Shown here: piece by piece, positions 51,290 through 63,140 of the stretch
Layout of the letters: every line of letters begins with the position of its first letter
Numbering within the stretch: position 1 is the stretch's first letter
NCBI RefSeq assembly: GCF_028743715.1
Contig: NZ_CP117996.1
Span: 186,001 to 250,000, forward strand
DNA: 64,000 nt
Direction: 5' to 3'
Source: Microbacterium sp. Clip185
Lineage (GTDB): Bacteria > Actinomycetota > Actinomycetes > Actinomycetales > Microbacteriaceae
Position numbers and translations under genes: made by a program
Notes under the pieces: model-generated
What the model was told of the DNA's origin: nothing
What the model saw: the letters and a program-made list of their open reading frames with translations, nothing else
Database searches by the model: none

Positions 51290-52072
51290 ATGGCGGCTCG
51301 ACTCACCCTCAAGGATGTGAACCTGCGGTTCGGCGGGATCACGGTGCTGCACGATGTCGGATTCGACGTGGAGCCCGGCCAGATCTTCGGCCTCGTCGGG
51401 CCCAACGGCGCGGGCAAGACCTCGTTGTTCAACTGCATCAGCGGTCACTACCGGCCGAGTTCGGGCTCCATCACGATCGACGGCGACGAGGCCTCCGGGC
51501 AGACCCCCGCGCACCTCGCGCGGCGCGGACTCGCCCGCACGTTCCAGCATCCGGCGCTGCAACTGCACGCATCCGTGCTCGAGAACGTGATGCTGGGTGC
51601 CCACACGCGCCTTCCCGGAGGTCCCGGCGAGTGGGCGATCCGCACGCCGCGCACGTGGCGGTCGGAACGCGAGATGCGCGCCGAAGCGCTGCGACTGCTG
51701 GAGCGCTCAGGGCTCGGTTGGGCGGCGAACCGTCACGCCGACGAGCTCTCGCACGGACTCCACAAGGCGATCGAGCTGTGCCGGGCGCTCATGTCGCACC
51801 CGAAGCTGCTCCTGCTGGATGAGCCGGCGGCAGGGCTTCCGCACTCCGAGGTCGAGCAGCTCATCTCGACCGTTCGCGCCATCCGTGACGAAGACGACAT
51901 CACCGTCGTCATCGTCGAGCACCACATGGGCCTCATCGCCGCCCTGACCGACCGTGTGGTGGTGCTCGACCACGGCCGCAAGCTCATGGAGGGCTCGGCC
52001 GCCGAGGCGCAGAGCGATCCTCGTGTGATCGAGGCCTACATCGGCAAGGAGGCGGCCGATGACGCTGCTTGA
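51290..52072 (+). CDS. ABC importer ATP-binding protein, LivG type
   Basis: 260 aa. Walker A GPNGAGKTS, Q-loop FQHPAL, signature region LSHGLHKAIELCRAL (a degenerate LSGGQ, here SHG), Walker B LLLLDEPAAGLP and H-loop IVEHHMGL. The C-terminal RVIEAYIGKE is the LivG hallmark. ATG at 51290 has GGAAAGG 5 nt upstream. First gene of a five-gene livGFHMK-like operon probably importing an aromatic acid, given its divergent demethylase partner. Confidence 0.88.
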   Translation: MAARLTLKDVNLRFGGITVLHDVGFDVEPGQIFGLVGPNGAGKTSLFNCISGHYRPSSGSITIDGDEASGQTPAHLARRGLARTFQHPALQLHASVLENVMLGAHTRLPGGPGEWAIRTPRTWRSEREMRAEALRLLERSGLGWAANRHADELSHGLHKAIELCRALMSHPKLLLLDEPAAGLPHSEVEQLISTVRAIRDEDDITVVIVEHHMGLIAALTDRVVVLDHGRKLMEGSAAEAQSDPRVIEAYIGKEAADDAA

Positions 52073-52769
52073 ACTCGTCGACGTGACCGCGTCGTACGGC
52101 CCCGTGCAGGTGCTCGACGGCGTGTCGCTGAGCGTGCCCGAGCAAGGTGCCGTCGGCATCCTCGGGGCGAACGGCGCGGGAAAGACGACCACTCTCCGCG
52201 CGATCAGCGGCATGGTGCGCACGACCGGCACCATCCGATTCGACGGGCGCGACATCCGCGGGATGCGGCCCGAGAAGGTCGCGTCCATCGGTATCGCCCA
52301 CGTGCCCGAGGGGCGCGGCACCCTCGGCGCCCTGACGGTGCGCGAGAACCTGCGGGTCGGTGCGTACCAGCGGCGCGATCACAAGGCCATCCAGGGTGAC
52401 ATCGACTACTGCCTCGACCTGTTCCCGAACCTCAAAGAGCGCTACCGCTCCCACGCCTCGGCGCTGTCCGGCGGCGAGCAGCAGATGCTCGCCGTCGCCC
52501 GCGCCTTCATGGCCAGGCCGCGGCTGCTCCTGCTCGACGAGGCGTCTCTGGGCCTCGCCCCGAGCACCGCGCGCACGGTCTACGACGCCATCGCGAGGCT
52601 GCGCCGCGAGTCCGGCATCGCGATGCTCGTGGTCGAGCAGAACGCGACGCTCGCCTTCCGACTCGTCGACACCGCGACCGTGCTCGAGACCGGCCGGAAC
52701 GTGCTCACCGGCACGTCGGCCGAACTCAAGGGCATGGACGAGATCCGCCGCGCCTACCTGGGAGGTTGA
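52059..52769 (+). CDS. ABC importer ATP-binding protein, LivF type
   Basis: 236 aa. Walker A GANGAGKTT, HVPEGRGTLGALTVRENL (LivF hallmark), intact signature LSGGEQQML, Walker B LLLLDEASLGLAP. Starts 14 nt inside the 3' end of the LivG gene, so the two ATPases are translationally coupled and form a heterodimer. Confidence 0.92.
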   Translation: MTLLELVDVTASYGPVQVLDGVSLSVPEQGAVGILGANGAGKTTTLRAISGMVRTTGTIRFDGRDIRGMRPEKVASIGIAHVPEGRGTLGALTVRENLRVGAYQRRDHKAIQGDIDYCLDLFPNLKERYRSHASALSGGEQQMLAVARAFMARPRLLLLDEASLGLAPSTARTVYDAIARLRRESGIAMLVVEQNATLAFRLVDTATVLETGRNVLTGTSAELKGMDEIRRAYLGG

Positions 52770-52771
52770 GA

Positions 52772-53653
52772 GTGGGAACCTTCATCCAACTCGTCGTCGA
52801 CGGGCTGTCCATCGGCTCGGTCTACGCCGCGCTCGCCCTGGCGATCGTGCTCGTCAACCAGGCGACCGGCCTGATCAACTTCGCCCAGGGCGGGATGGCG
52901 GTGCTCTCCGCCTACCTCGCCTGGTGGTTCACGGGGGTGGGAATCCCGCTGATCCTCGCGATCCTGCTCTCGGTGGGCGTCTCGTTCCTGTTCGGCGCCG
53001 TCGTCGAGCGCTACCTGATGCGCCGCTTCGAGGGTGGCGACCCCGACACCGCCGTCGTGGTCACGATCGGTCTGCTGACCCTCATCACCGGTGTGTGCGG
53101 CTGGCTCTTCACCTACAACAACCAGCAGTTCCCCTCACTCTTCCCCCTCGACACGATCTCGGTGCTGGGCGCCTCGGTGAGCGTGCGATCGATCGGGACG
53201 ACGGTGGTCATCCTCGCGATCATGATCCTGCTGCAGGCGCTGTTCGCCGGCACGAAGCTCGGCCTCGCACTGCGGGCGGTCGCGGTCAACCCGCAGTCCG
53301 CGGCCTTCTCCGGCCTGCCCGTGAGTCGCCTGCTCATGGTCGGATGGGGGCTCGCCGCGGGTCTCGGCGCCGTCGCCGGCGCGCTCGTCGCCCCGCAGCT
53401 CACGCTCACCCCCGGGATGATGGACAACGCCCTCGTCTACGCGCTGGCCGCCGTCATCCTCGGCGGACTCTCGAGTCCCGTCGGAGTGGTCGCGGCGGCA
53501 TGGATCATCGGCGTGCTGGAGAACCTCGCCGCCGTGTACGTGCCCTTCATCGGCTACGACCTGAAGGTCGCGGTGCCGTTCGTGCTCATCTTCATCGTGC
53601 TGCTCGTGCGACCACAGGGCCTGTTCGGCCGCAGAACGGTGGTGCGTGTCTGA
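52772..53653 (+). CDS. ABC importer permease, LivH type
   Basis: 293 aa with about eight hydrophobic helices. LivH signatures: LVVDGLSIGSVYAALALAI at the N terminus, GLINFAQGGMAVL and VALGGLSSPVG-like sequence (VILGGLSSPVG). GTG at 52772 has GGGAGG 6 nt upstream; the TTG at 52766 is less likely. Its stop overlaps the start of the LivM gene (TGATG). Confidence 0.9.
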   Translation: MGTFIQLVVDGLSIGSVYAALALAIVLVNQATGLINFAQGGMAVLSAYLAWWFTGVGIPLILAILLSVGVSFLFGAVVERYLMRRFEGGDPDTAVVVTIGLLTLITGVCGWLFTYNNQQFPSLFPLDTISVLGASVSVRSIGTTVVILAIMILLQALFAGTKLGLALRAVAVNPQSAAFSGLPVSRLLMVGWGLAAGLGAVAGALVAPQLTLTPGMMDNALVYALAAVILGGLSSPVGVVAAAWIIGVLENLAAVYVPFIGYDLKVAVPFVLIFIVLLVRPQGLFGRRTVVRV

Positions 53654-54693
53654 TGGCTTCCACCACATCCGTCTTCTCGCGTCGGTGGGTACGCATCGTC
53701 GCCGTGCTTGCGGTCGTCGCGCTGCTCGTGCTGCTCCCGCTCATGCTGCCCGAGTTCGCCAACCAGACGATCGCGCGCATCGGCGTCTTCGCCGTCGCGG
53801 TGCTCGGTCTGAACGTCGTCATGGGTTACACCGGCCAGGTCTCACTCGGGCAGATCTTCTTCGTCGGGCTCGGCGCGTACGTCACCGCGTACGGCGTGCA
53901 GAACGACTGGAACATCGCCCTCGTGTTCGTTCTCAGCATCCTCATCCCCGGCGTCGTGGGGCTGATCATCGCGCTCGCCGCTGCGCGGCTGGGCGGGCTC
54001 GCCATCGCGATGGTGACGATCGCGCTCCCGATCGTCGGCGTGCCGCTGGCCAAGCGGCTGTCGGATCTGACCGGGGGATCGCAGGGCGTGTCGGCGCGCT
54101 TCACGGACGCGCCGGAGTGGAGCGGGCTGTACGACGATCAATGGCAGCTGTACCTCGTCATCATCATCGGCGGCATCGCGTTCCTGCTCACCCGCAACCT
54201 CGTGCGGGGCAAGTACGGCCGCGCCTTCGCGATCGTGAAGGACAACGAGGCGGTCGCCGCGGCGATGGGCGTCTCGCCCTATCGGTACAAGGTGCTCGCC
54301 TTCACGGTGGCCTCCCTCATCGGCGGCGTCAGCGGCTTCCTCTACATGGTCGTGGTGCAGTACACCTCGCCCGAGACGATGAGCTTCGGGCACTCCATCC
54401 AGTTGCTCGCGGCGATGGTCATCGGCGGCGCGGGCAGCATCATCGGGTCGCTCCTGGGCGGTGCGTACTACGTGCTCGCGCCGCAGCTGACGAACCTCGT
54501 CGACCCCAACCTGACGGCCGTGCTCCAGGGGGCGCTGCTGCTGCTTGTGCTCTTCGTCCTCCCGGGCGGACTCGCATCCCTTCCCGCACGACTGAGACGG
54601 ATGCGGCGTCGCTCCGATCGAGCACCGGCCAACCCATCGTCCGGCGACCTTCCCGCGTCGCCGAGCACCACAGAGAGGCAGAATCACCCATGA
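53653..54693 (+). CDS. ABC importer permease, LivM type
   Basis: 346 aa with about nine or ten helices. LivM landmarks GYTGQVSLGQIFFVGLGAY, NEAVAAAMGVSPYRYKVLAFTVAS and MVIGGAGSIIGSLLGG are present. The polar C-terminal tail (residues 310-346, Arg/Ser/Pro-rich) is longer than usual. Starts on the stop of LivH and its stop overlaps the binding-protein start (ATGA). Confidence 0.9.
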   Translation: MASTTSVFSRRWVRIVAVLAVVALLVLLPLMLPEFANQTIARIGVFAVAVLGLNVVMGYTGQVSLGQIFFVGLGAYVTAYGVQNDWNIALVFVLSILIPGVVGLIIALAAARLGGLAIAMVTIALPIVGVPLAKRLSDLTGGSQGVSARFTDAPEWSGLYDDQWQLYLVIIIGGIAFLLTRNLVRGKYGRAFAIVKDNEAVAAAMGVSPYRYKVLAFTVASLIGGVSGFLYMVVVQYTSPETMSFGHSIQLLAAMVIGGAGSIIGSLLGGAYYVLAPQLTNLVDPNLTAVLQGALLLLVLFVLPGGLASLPARLRRMRRRSDRAPANPSSGDLPASPSTTERQNHP

Positions 54694-55946
54694 ATCTGAG
54701 GAAGAGGAGCGTGCTGGGCATCGTCGCCCTGACGTCCGCTCTCGCACTGACCGTCGTCGGCTGTTCGCGCGGCGGGGGAGGCTCCGACGCTACCGGCGGC
54801 GCCGCGGCCGCGAGCCCCGGCATCACCGACACGTCGATCAGCCTGGGCATCACCACGCCGCTCAGCGGCGGTACGGCGGGCCCCGGCACCTGCACGGTCG
54901 CCGGCATCACGGCGTACTTCGGTGCGAAGAACGCCGAGGGCGGCGTGAAGTTCGGCGACGGCAAGACCCGCACGGTCGACATCAAGGCGCTCGACGACGC
55001 CTACGACCCGCAGAAGGCCAAGGCCAACTACGACCAGCTGAAGGACAGCGTCTTCGCGATGACGGCGGGCCTCGGCACGCCGACCAACCGCGCCTATCGC
55101 GAGGCGGCGATCGCCGACGAGGTGCCGCAGGTTCTCGTGATGACCGGCGACCCGATCTTCAGCGAGACCAACGAGAGCCCGTGGCAGCTCGGCTTCGTGC
55201 CGATCTACCAGAACGAGGGCGAGGCCTTCGGAAAGCTCCTGGCCGCATCCGGTGAGAACCACAAGGTGGCCGTGCTCTACCAGAACGACGACTACGGCGA
55301 GGGCTACCTCGAGGGCTTCAAGAACGCCGTCGAGGGCGCGAGCAACATCGAGATCGTGAAGGAGCTCACCTACGAGGCGACCGATACGGCCGTCGATGCG
55401 CAGCTCACCGAGCTTGCGAGCTCGGGCGCCGATGTGTTCTTCAACGCGATGTCGATCACGCCGCTCGTGATCTCGTCGCTGCAGAAGGCGCAGCAGCTCG
55501 GATGGAGTCCCAGCTGGTTCCTGCCCTCGAACACGTCGAGCCCGACCGCCATCCTGCAGCCCGGAGGCGCGGACGCCTTCCCCGGTGTGTACTCGGTGTC
55601 GTTCTCTAAGGCGCCTGCGAGCCCTGCGTTCGCCGACGACGAGGACGTGCAGACGTTCCTGACCGACCTGAAGCAGTACGCGGACTACCAGGACATGCCC
55701 GCCTTCCCGCACTGCATGTGGAGCTTCATGGTCGGAGCCACCCTCGAGCAGGCCTTCGAGAAGATGACCGAGCCGACGCGCGAGAACTTCATGGAAGCGC
55801 TGCGCTCGATCAGCGACTTCCAGGCGCCGCTCATGCTCGACGGCACCGCCGTCGACACCACGGTGGACGGTCAGCCGGCCGTGTCCTCGGTGGTCGTGCA
55901 GAAGTACAACGGACAGGGGTACACCACGGTCGAGTCCTTCGGCTGA
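54690..55946 (+). CDS. ABC importer substrate-binding lipoprotein (LivK-like)
   Basis: 418 aa. Lipobox VVGC with Cys25 and a Gly/Ser-rich linker, then a type I periplasmic-binding fold: SLGITTPLSGG, YDPQKAKANYDQL and VAVLYQNDDYGEGYLEGF. Unlike classic LivK, many members of this family bind benzoate-type aromatic acids. The demethylase context supports that here (inference). ATGA overlap with the LivM gene. Last gene of the operon; palindrome A5 follows. Confidence 0.87.
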   Translation: MNLRKRSVLGIVALTSALALTVVGCSRGGGGSDATGGAAAASPGITDTSISLGITTPLSGGTAGPGTCTVAGITAYFGAKNAEGGVKFGDGKTRTVDIKALDDAYDPQKAKANYDQLKDSVFAMTAGLGTPTNRAYREAAIADEVPQVLVMTGDPIFSETNESPWQLGFVPIYQNEGEAFGKLLAASGENHKVAVLYQNDDYGEGYLEGFKNAVEGASNIEIVKELTYEATDTAVDAQLTELASSGADVFFNAMSITPLVISSLQKAQQLGWSPSWFLPSNTSSPTAILQPGGADAFPGVYSVSFSKAPASPAFADDEDVQTFLTDLKQYADYQDMPAFPHCMWSFMVGATLEQAFEKMTEPTRENFMEALRSISDFQAPLMLDGTAVDTTVDGQPAVSSVVVQKYNGQGYTTVESFG

Positions 55947-55975
55947 TCCGCATCCCCCGTTCCCCCTCTAGATCC

Positions 55976-56046
55976 CGCGAGACTGCATCTTTCGCACGAG
56001 ATCACGGTCAATACCCGTGATCTCGTGGCGAAAGTGCAGTCTCGCG
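55976..56046. repeat. 71-bp nested palindrome A, copy 5
   Basis: CGCGAGACTGCAT outer arm, inner CACGAGATCAC / GTGATCTCGTG, centre GGTCAATACCC, right arm AGTGCAGTCTCGCG. Lies between the convergent importer operon and gntR gene. Confidence 0.9.
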
Positions 56047-56065
56047 GGCTTTGGGACGGATGCGG

Positions 56066-56725
56066 TCAGTCGAGCGAGCGGAGGATGTCGACGATGCCGG
56101 CGAGATGCTGGCGGGTGGCGGCCTCGGCCGCATCCGGATCGCGGGCGACGACCGCGTCGATGATCGCGATGTGCTCGGGTGCGGACTGCGCGGCGCGGCC
56201 GGGGTGGAAGGCAAGCCGGAACTGGTGCCGCGCGGACTGCGCGCGCAGACGCTCCAGGAGCTGGGATGCGGTCGCGTGCCCGCTGAGCTCGCGCAGGCGC
56301 CGATCGAGCTCCTGGTTCAGGCGGGAGTATCCAATCAGGTCGCCCACGGCGATCGCACGCTCGATGTCCGATCGGAGCGTACGGAGGGCTTCGATGTCAT
56401 CGTCGTCGACCCGCTCGGCCGCCTTGCGGGCGCAGAGCGACTCGAGTCCCATGCGCACCTCGACGATCTCGACCGCCTCGTCGACCGTGATGGCTCGCAC
56501 GCGCGCGCCGCGGTTGGGCAGGCGCTCGACGAGGCCCTCTCCCGCGAGCGTCAGCAGCGCGGTGCGCACGGCTGCCCGCGGAGCATCGAAGCGTTCGCTG
56601 AGATCGGCCTCGATGAGCCGTTGGTGAGGCGCGAACTCGCCGCCGAGGATCGCGTCGCGAATCTGCGCGGCCAGCTCGGGTCGCGCCGCCTGGTCGGCCT
56701 CGTCCGTCACGGAGGGAAACGCCAT
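56066..56725 (-). CDS. GntR family (FCD-type) transcriptional regulator
   Basis: 219 aa: N-terminal winged helix (LAAQIRDAILGGEFAPHQRLIEADLSERFDAPRAAVRTALLTL) and an all-helical FCD effector domain (about 85-219; EVRMGLESLCARKAAER, Asp and His ligands for metal/carboxylate). FCD-type GntR proteins sense organic acids, often aromatic. ATG at 56725 follows GAAGGGG by 6 nt; ATG at 56731 is too close. Third gene of the padR-folE-gntR run. A palindrome lies in front of it. Confidence 0.87.
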   Translation of the reverse strand: MAFPSVTDEADQAARPELAAQIRDAILGGEFAPHQRLIEADLSERFDAPRAAVRTALLTLAGEGLVERLPNRGARVRAITVDEAVEIVEVRMGLESLCARKAAERVDDDDIEALRTLRSDIERAIAVGDLIGYSRLNQELDRRLRELSGHATASQLLERLRAQSARHQFRLAFHPGRAAQSAPEHIAIIDAVVARDPDAAEAATRQHLAGIVDILRSLD

Positions 56726-56766
56726 CGTCATCCCCTTCTCGGGCGGCAGCACCGCACCGGATCGTT

Positions 56767-56780
56767 GACACTATTGTGTC
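56767..56780. promoter_or_regulatory. Candidate GntR operator
   Basis: GACACTATTGTGTC: perfect 5-bp arms around TATT, just upstream of the gntR gene and overlapping a possible reverse-strand -10 (TAGTGT). It fits the GT-N-AC-type sites of FCD regulators only loosely; autoregulation is inferred. Confidence 0.4.
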
Positions 56781-56793
56781 CGATCGGTGAACG

Positions 56794-57375
56794 TCAGGGG
56801 GCGGATGGTGCGGCGAGGCGCCAGGTCGCGTCGGGGATGTCGCCGAGGGTTGCCACCGTGACCACGCGAGCGGATGCGGCGCTCGGCTCCAGATGGGCGA
56901 CGCACCCGTGGCGGGCCTCCACCCGCACGGCGACCCCGTGTGGGCGCAGCACCGTCATGAGCGCGTCGGCGATCTGGTGTCCGAGACGTTCCTGCAGCTG
57001 AGGGCGACGCGAGGCGAGCTCGACGAGCGTCGCGATGCGGCTGAGTCCCGCGATGTGACGCACCGGCGCGTAGAAGACATCCACCGTTCCCTCGAAGGGC
57101 AGCAGGTGGTGCTCGCACACCGAGCGGAATGGGATGGCGGTCATGCCGACGAGCTCACCGGGGTGCTCGTTGTCGGTGAGGGCGACAGGTGCTCCGAGTG
57201 CGGATGCGGGATCGATGCCGAGCCCGGAGAACAGGTCGAGGAAGAGATCCGCCACCCGCTCGGGGGTGCGGGTCAGCCCGAGGCGATCGGCGTCTTCGCC
57301 GACGGCCTCGAGCAGCTCGCGAACGGCCGCGACCGCGCGGGCTCGGTCGGTGCGCGCTGCCGTGTCGATGCTCAT
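56794..57375 (-). CDS. folE: GTP cyclohydrolase I paralogue
   Basis: 193 aa. Zinc ligands Cys87 and His90 (SVCEHHLLPFEG) and Cys158 (RHGCVA) keep the spacing of the classic enzyme, and HIAGLSR is intact. The usual RG motif after the last cysteine is replaced by HLEPSA, so substrate handling at that edge may differ. The enzyme makes dihydroneopterin triphosphate for folate. Position between padR (ATGA overlap) and gntR, not with other fol genes, suggests it boosts folate supply for THF-dependent demethylation. AGGAG precedes ATG 57375. Confidence 0.83.
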   Translation of the reverse strand: MSIDTAARTDRARAVAAVRELLEAVGEDADRLGLTRTPERVADLFLDLFSGLGIDPASALGAPVALTDNEHPGELVGMTAIPFRSVCEHHLLPFEGTVDVFYAPVRHIAGLSRIATLVELASRRPQLQERLGHQIADALMTVLRPHGVAVRVEARHGCVAHLEPSAASARVVTVATLGDIPDATWRLAAPSAP

Positions 57376-57968
57376 GTTGCTCCTTCTGCGCCTTCGAGGC
57401 GTTCGACGAGGGCGAGGCCTCGCTGCGCCCAGGAGATCTCGCCCCGCGCGCGCTCCACGAGACCCTCGTAGGCGAAGCGCTTGTAGGCGATCGTGCGTTC
57501 CTTGTCGGCCTCGGGCGTGACGGCGAGACGGCGCAGCAGCATCGGGTTGTCGACGGCGTCGATGCGCGCCAGCTCGCCCTCCCACTGCTCCAGCTCGCTC
57601 TCCCACTGCGCGATGTGCGCGCGCAGGAACGCGCGGGAGTCGGCGGGCGTGCCGGCTTCGAGGTAGGCGGCCCGGAGGTGAGCAGGGTCGCGCACGCGCT
57701 GGTAGTCGAGCGGAGCTGCCATCCACGCGAGGAAGGCCGCATCCCCTTCGGGGGTGATGTGGTACATCCGCCGGGTGCCGCGCTCGCCGCGTGCCTGCTC
57801 CTCGCCGCGCACGAGACCCTCGGCCTCCATCTTGCGCAGCTCGGGGTAGATCTGAGAGTCCGGGGCGTGCCAGACGTGCCCGACCGAGACTGCGAACTGC
57901 TTCTGCAGGTCGTAGCCGGACTGCGGTCCCACCCGCACGAGGGCGAGGAGCGCGTAACGCAGGCTCAT
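57372..57968 (-). CDS. PadR family transcriptional regulator
   Basis: 198 aa: N-terminal PadR winged helix (RYALLALVRVGPQSGYDLQKQF, DSQIYPELRKMEAEGLV) and a C-terminal helical PadR_C/VirAct dimerisation domain (about 90-180). PadR proteins classically respond to phenolic acids such as ferulate and p-coumarate, and VanR of Corynebacterium belongs here. Heads the padR-folE-gntR run (ATGA overlap with folE). It diverges from nothing: the ligM-like gene upstream runs in the same direction and ends in a terminator. Confidence 0.88.
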   Translation of the reverse strand: MSLRYALLALVRVGPQSGYDLQKQFAVSVGHVWHAPDSQIYPELRKMEAEGLVRGEEQARGERGTRRMYHITPEGDAAFLAWMAAPLDYQRVRDPAHLRAAYLEAGTPADSRAFLRAHIAQWESELEQWEGELARIDAVDNPMLLRRLAVTPEADKERTIAYKRFAYEGLVERARGEISWAQRGLALVERLEGAEGAT

Positions 57969-58016
57969 CCGCCGTTCTCCTTCCGAGGTGTGGCTCTGAG
58001 GCTATCCATAAACGCC

Positions 58017-58049
58017 GACGCGGGGCCCGGCCGGACCGGGCCCCGCGTC
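58017..58049 (-). terminator. Terminator of the metF-purU-ligM-like operon
   Basis: Perfect 14-bp GC-rich stem, GACGCGGGGCCCGG (58017-58030) with CCGGGCCCCGCGTC (58036-58049), loop of 5 nt, starting 11 nt after the stop of the ligM-like gene. Confidence 0.85.
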
Positions 58050-58060
58050 GCGTCGAATGC

Positions 58061-61275
<3,215 letters not shown>

Positions 61276-61325
61276 GAGTCGTGGTCCTTCCGCTGTCGGG
61301 AGGGCTTCGTTGCGCCTCGTCAGCG

Positions 61326-61354
61326 AGAGTACCTATGTCGATAGGTAATGACAA
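61326..61354 (-). promoter_or_regulatory. Regulated promoter of the metF-purU-ligM-like operon
   Basis: Reverse strand TTGTCA (61354-61349), exactly 17 nt, TACTCT (61331-61326). The spacer contains TACCTATCGACATAGGTA (61347-61330), perfect 7-bp arms around 4 nt, overlapping the -10 by 2 nt. A repressor bound there would block transcription. MarR, PadR and GntR genes nearby are candidate binders. Transcription would start about 44 nt before the metF GTG. Confidence 0.7.
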
Positions 61355-61422
61355 GAGGTATTTCACGGCTCATCGTCCATCTTCAGGATGATGCCCGTCG
61401 GGCCGGGTACATCGCCGCGACG

Positions 61423-62490
61423 ATGTGCTCGAGGATCGCGGGCGACGACGATGGGAATGTGTCGACGTCACGTGTGCCCGTAACCGCCCGTTCCGCCCGC
61501 CCGAGGCGCCGTCGCCGACGAATCGTGGTGATGACCGTCGTTCTGGGCGCCCTCGCCGGCGTCGCCGCGGTGGGGGTCTTCGCCGCCGACGTCTACGGAC
61601 CGCGCTTCGGGTTCTACCTCGTGCCTCCGTCTGTCGAGAAGTACGCGCAGCTCGCCGTCGAACGTCTCGACGGCGGCTACCACGCGAATGACCCGGAGTG
61701 GCCGGCGAAGCGGGCCGCCATCCTGGATGCGGCGAGGTCGGCTACCGAATACGCCGAGCTGTATCCGCTCCTGCAGGAGGGCACGCAGATCGCCGGCGGT
61801 CGGCACTCGAGCTTCGTCCCGGCGGGGACGGGGTCCGCCGCTGCTGAGTCGTCGGCCCAGCCGACGGTCGACACCGACGCGGGAATCACGACGATCGTGC
61901 TGCCCGAGATGGTCTCCTCGCGGGCGGAGGATCTCCAGAGTTACGCCACGACCGTCGCAGACGGCATTGATCGGGCCGCGGCGGACACCTGCGGCTGGGT
62001 GATCGATCTGCGCGGCAACCGTGGGGGCAACATGTACCCGATGCTCTCGGGGATCGCCGCGCTGCTTCCCGATGGCGTGGCGCTGTCCTTCGTCGATCGG
62101 GGCGGCAATGCGACGGCCGTCACGATCGAATCGCGCGGTGCCGCGATCGCCGGCAACGTCATGGTCGACGTCGGGGCGCACGAGAAGCTCGCCGGTAAGC
62201 CCATCGCCGTTCTCCAGGACGAGTGGACCGCGTCCAGCGGGGAGGCCGTGCTCGCATCCTTCCGCGGCGTGGAGGGCGCCCGTACGTTCGGGGCCGACAG
62301 CGCGGGCTACACCTCCGCGAACGTGAGCCACACGCTGTTCGACGGTGCGACGATCGTGCTCACCGAGAGCCTGTATGTCGACCGCACCGGCCGGAACTAC
62401 GAAGAGGGCCCCATCGCGCCGGATCAGAGCTCTGCCCGGGCCGACGCGGATGCGCGCGCGTGGCTCGGCGAGCAGGGTTGCTCCAGCTGA
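61423..62490 (+). CDS. Membrane-anchored S41-family serine peptidase-like protein
   Basis: About 355 aa. A basic stretch (RRRRRR) and one hydrophobic helix (about residues 35-57) anchor it. The extracytoplasmic domain has WVIDLRGNRGGNMYPML (S41/tail-specific protease core) and EWTASSGEAVLASF with the presumed catalytic Ser. There is no PDZ domain. The start is uncertain: ATG 61423, GTG 61459 or an upstream ATG at 61348 inside the metF promoter, which is least likely. The target is unknown. Confidence 0.72.
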   Translation: MCSRIAGDDDGNVSTSRVPVTARSARPRRRRRRIVVMTVVLGALAGVAAVGVFAADVYGPRFGFYLVPPSVEKYAQLAVERLDGGYHANDPEWPAKRAAILDAARSATEYAELYPLLQEGTQIAGGRHSSFVPAGTGSAAAESSAQPTVDTDAGITTIVLPEMVSSRAEDLQSYATTVADGIDRAAADTCGWVIDLRGNRGGNMYPMLSGIAALLPDGVALSFVDRGGNATAVTIESRGAAIAGNVMVDVGAHEKLAGKPIAVLQDEWTASSGEAVLASFRGVEGARTFGADSAGYTSANVSHTLFDGATIVLTESLYVDRTGRNYEEGPIAPDQSSARADADARAWLGEQGCSS

Positions 62491-62502
62491 ACGCGCAGCG
62501 GC

Positions 62503-63057
62503 TCACGCTTTGCGGGAGCCGCCCGCATCCGCCAGCCAGGACTCGTTGTCGAGGCTCTGCAGCACCCGCATCTCCTCGAGCATCTTGCGCAGCAGGGCAT
62601 TGAGTCGGGTGACCTCGCCCGGCGTCATGTGGGCCAGGATGATCTCCTGCCCGCGGAGGGAGATCGGCAGCATGTCGTCGTGCATGGCGGCTCCTGCCGC
62701 CGTCAGGTACATCGGCCGCGACCCGCGGGCGCCCTCCGCGAGCACGACGAGACCTCGCTCGACGAGGGTCGTCACGCTCTTGGAGACGATCGCCTTGTTG
62801 ACCACCAGGAACTCCGAGATCTCCGAGGCGGAGAAGCCCGGGTTCATGGCCAGTGCGGAGATGACGCGCCACTCATTGGTGCCCAGATCGAACTGGCGGC
62901 GCAGCTCGTGGGACTCGCGCCAGACCAGCGCGTTGGAGAGCAGGGCCAGCAGCCTCGGCGTGAAGGCGTCCGGATCGATGTGGTCGGCCAGCGGCTCGAC
63001 GACCGCCTCGGCGGGGGGCTTCACGCCGTGTGCGTGTCGAGTGCGATCTGTCGCCAT
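62503..63057 (-). CDS. MarR family transcriptional regulator
   Basis: 184 aa with a longer N terminus than usual (about 35 residues). Winged helix: EWRVISALAMNPGFSASEISEFLVVNKAIVSKSVTTLVERGLV, wing ARGSRPMYLTAAG. GAGAGGA lies just before ATG at 63057. It follows the aldehyde dehydrogenase gene by 83 nt on the same strand, an arrangement seen for aromatic-aldehyde or hydroxycinnamate regulators. It may recognise the TACCTAT/ATAGGTA palindrome at 61330-61347, by proximity only. Confidence 0.85.
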   Translation of the reverse strand: MATDRTRHAHGVKPPAEAVVEPLADHIDPDAFTPRLLALLSNALVWRESHELRRQFDLGTNEWRVISALAMNPGFSASEISEFLVVNKAIVSKSVTTLVERGLVVLAEGARGSRPMYLTAAGAAMHDDMLPISLRGQEIILAHMTPGEVTRLNALLRKMLEEMRVLQSLDNESWLADAGGSRKA

Positions 63058-63140
63058 GGAATTCCTCTCCGGGAGTCGGATGCGGCGTCCGCCGCTGCAC
63101 GACGCGGGCCGGGAGACGGCCCCGGCCCGCGTCGTGGTGA

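Noticed and set aside
61348..61422. N-terminal extension of the S41-type protein from ATG 61348
   Set aside because: This start would lie inside the divergent metF promoter and its operator; no ribosome binding site or -10 box supports it.
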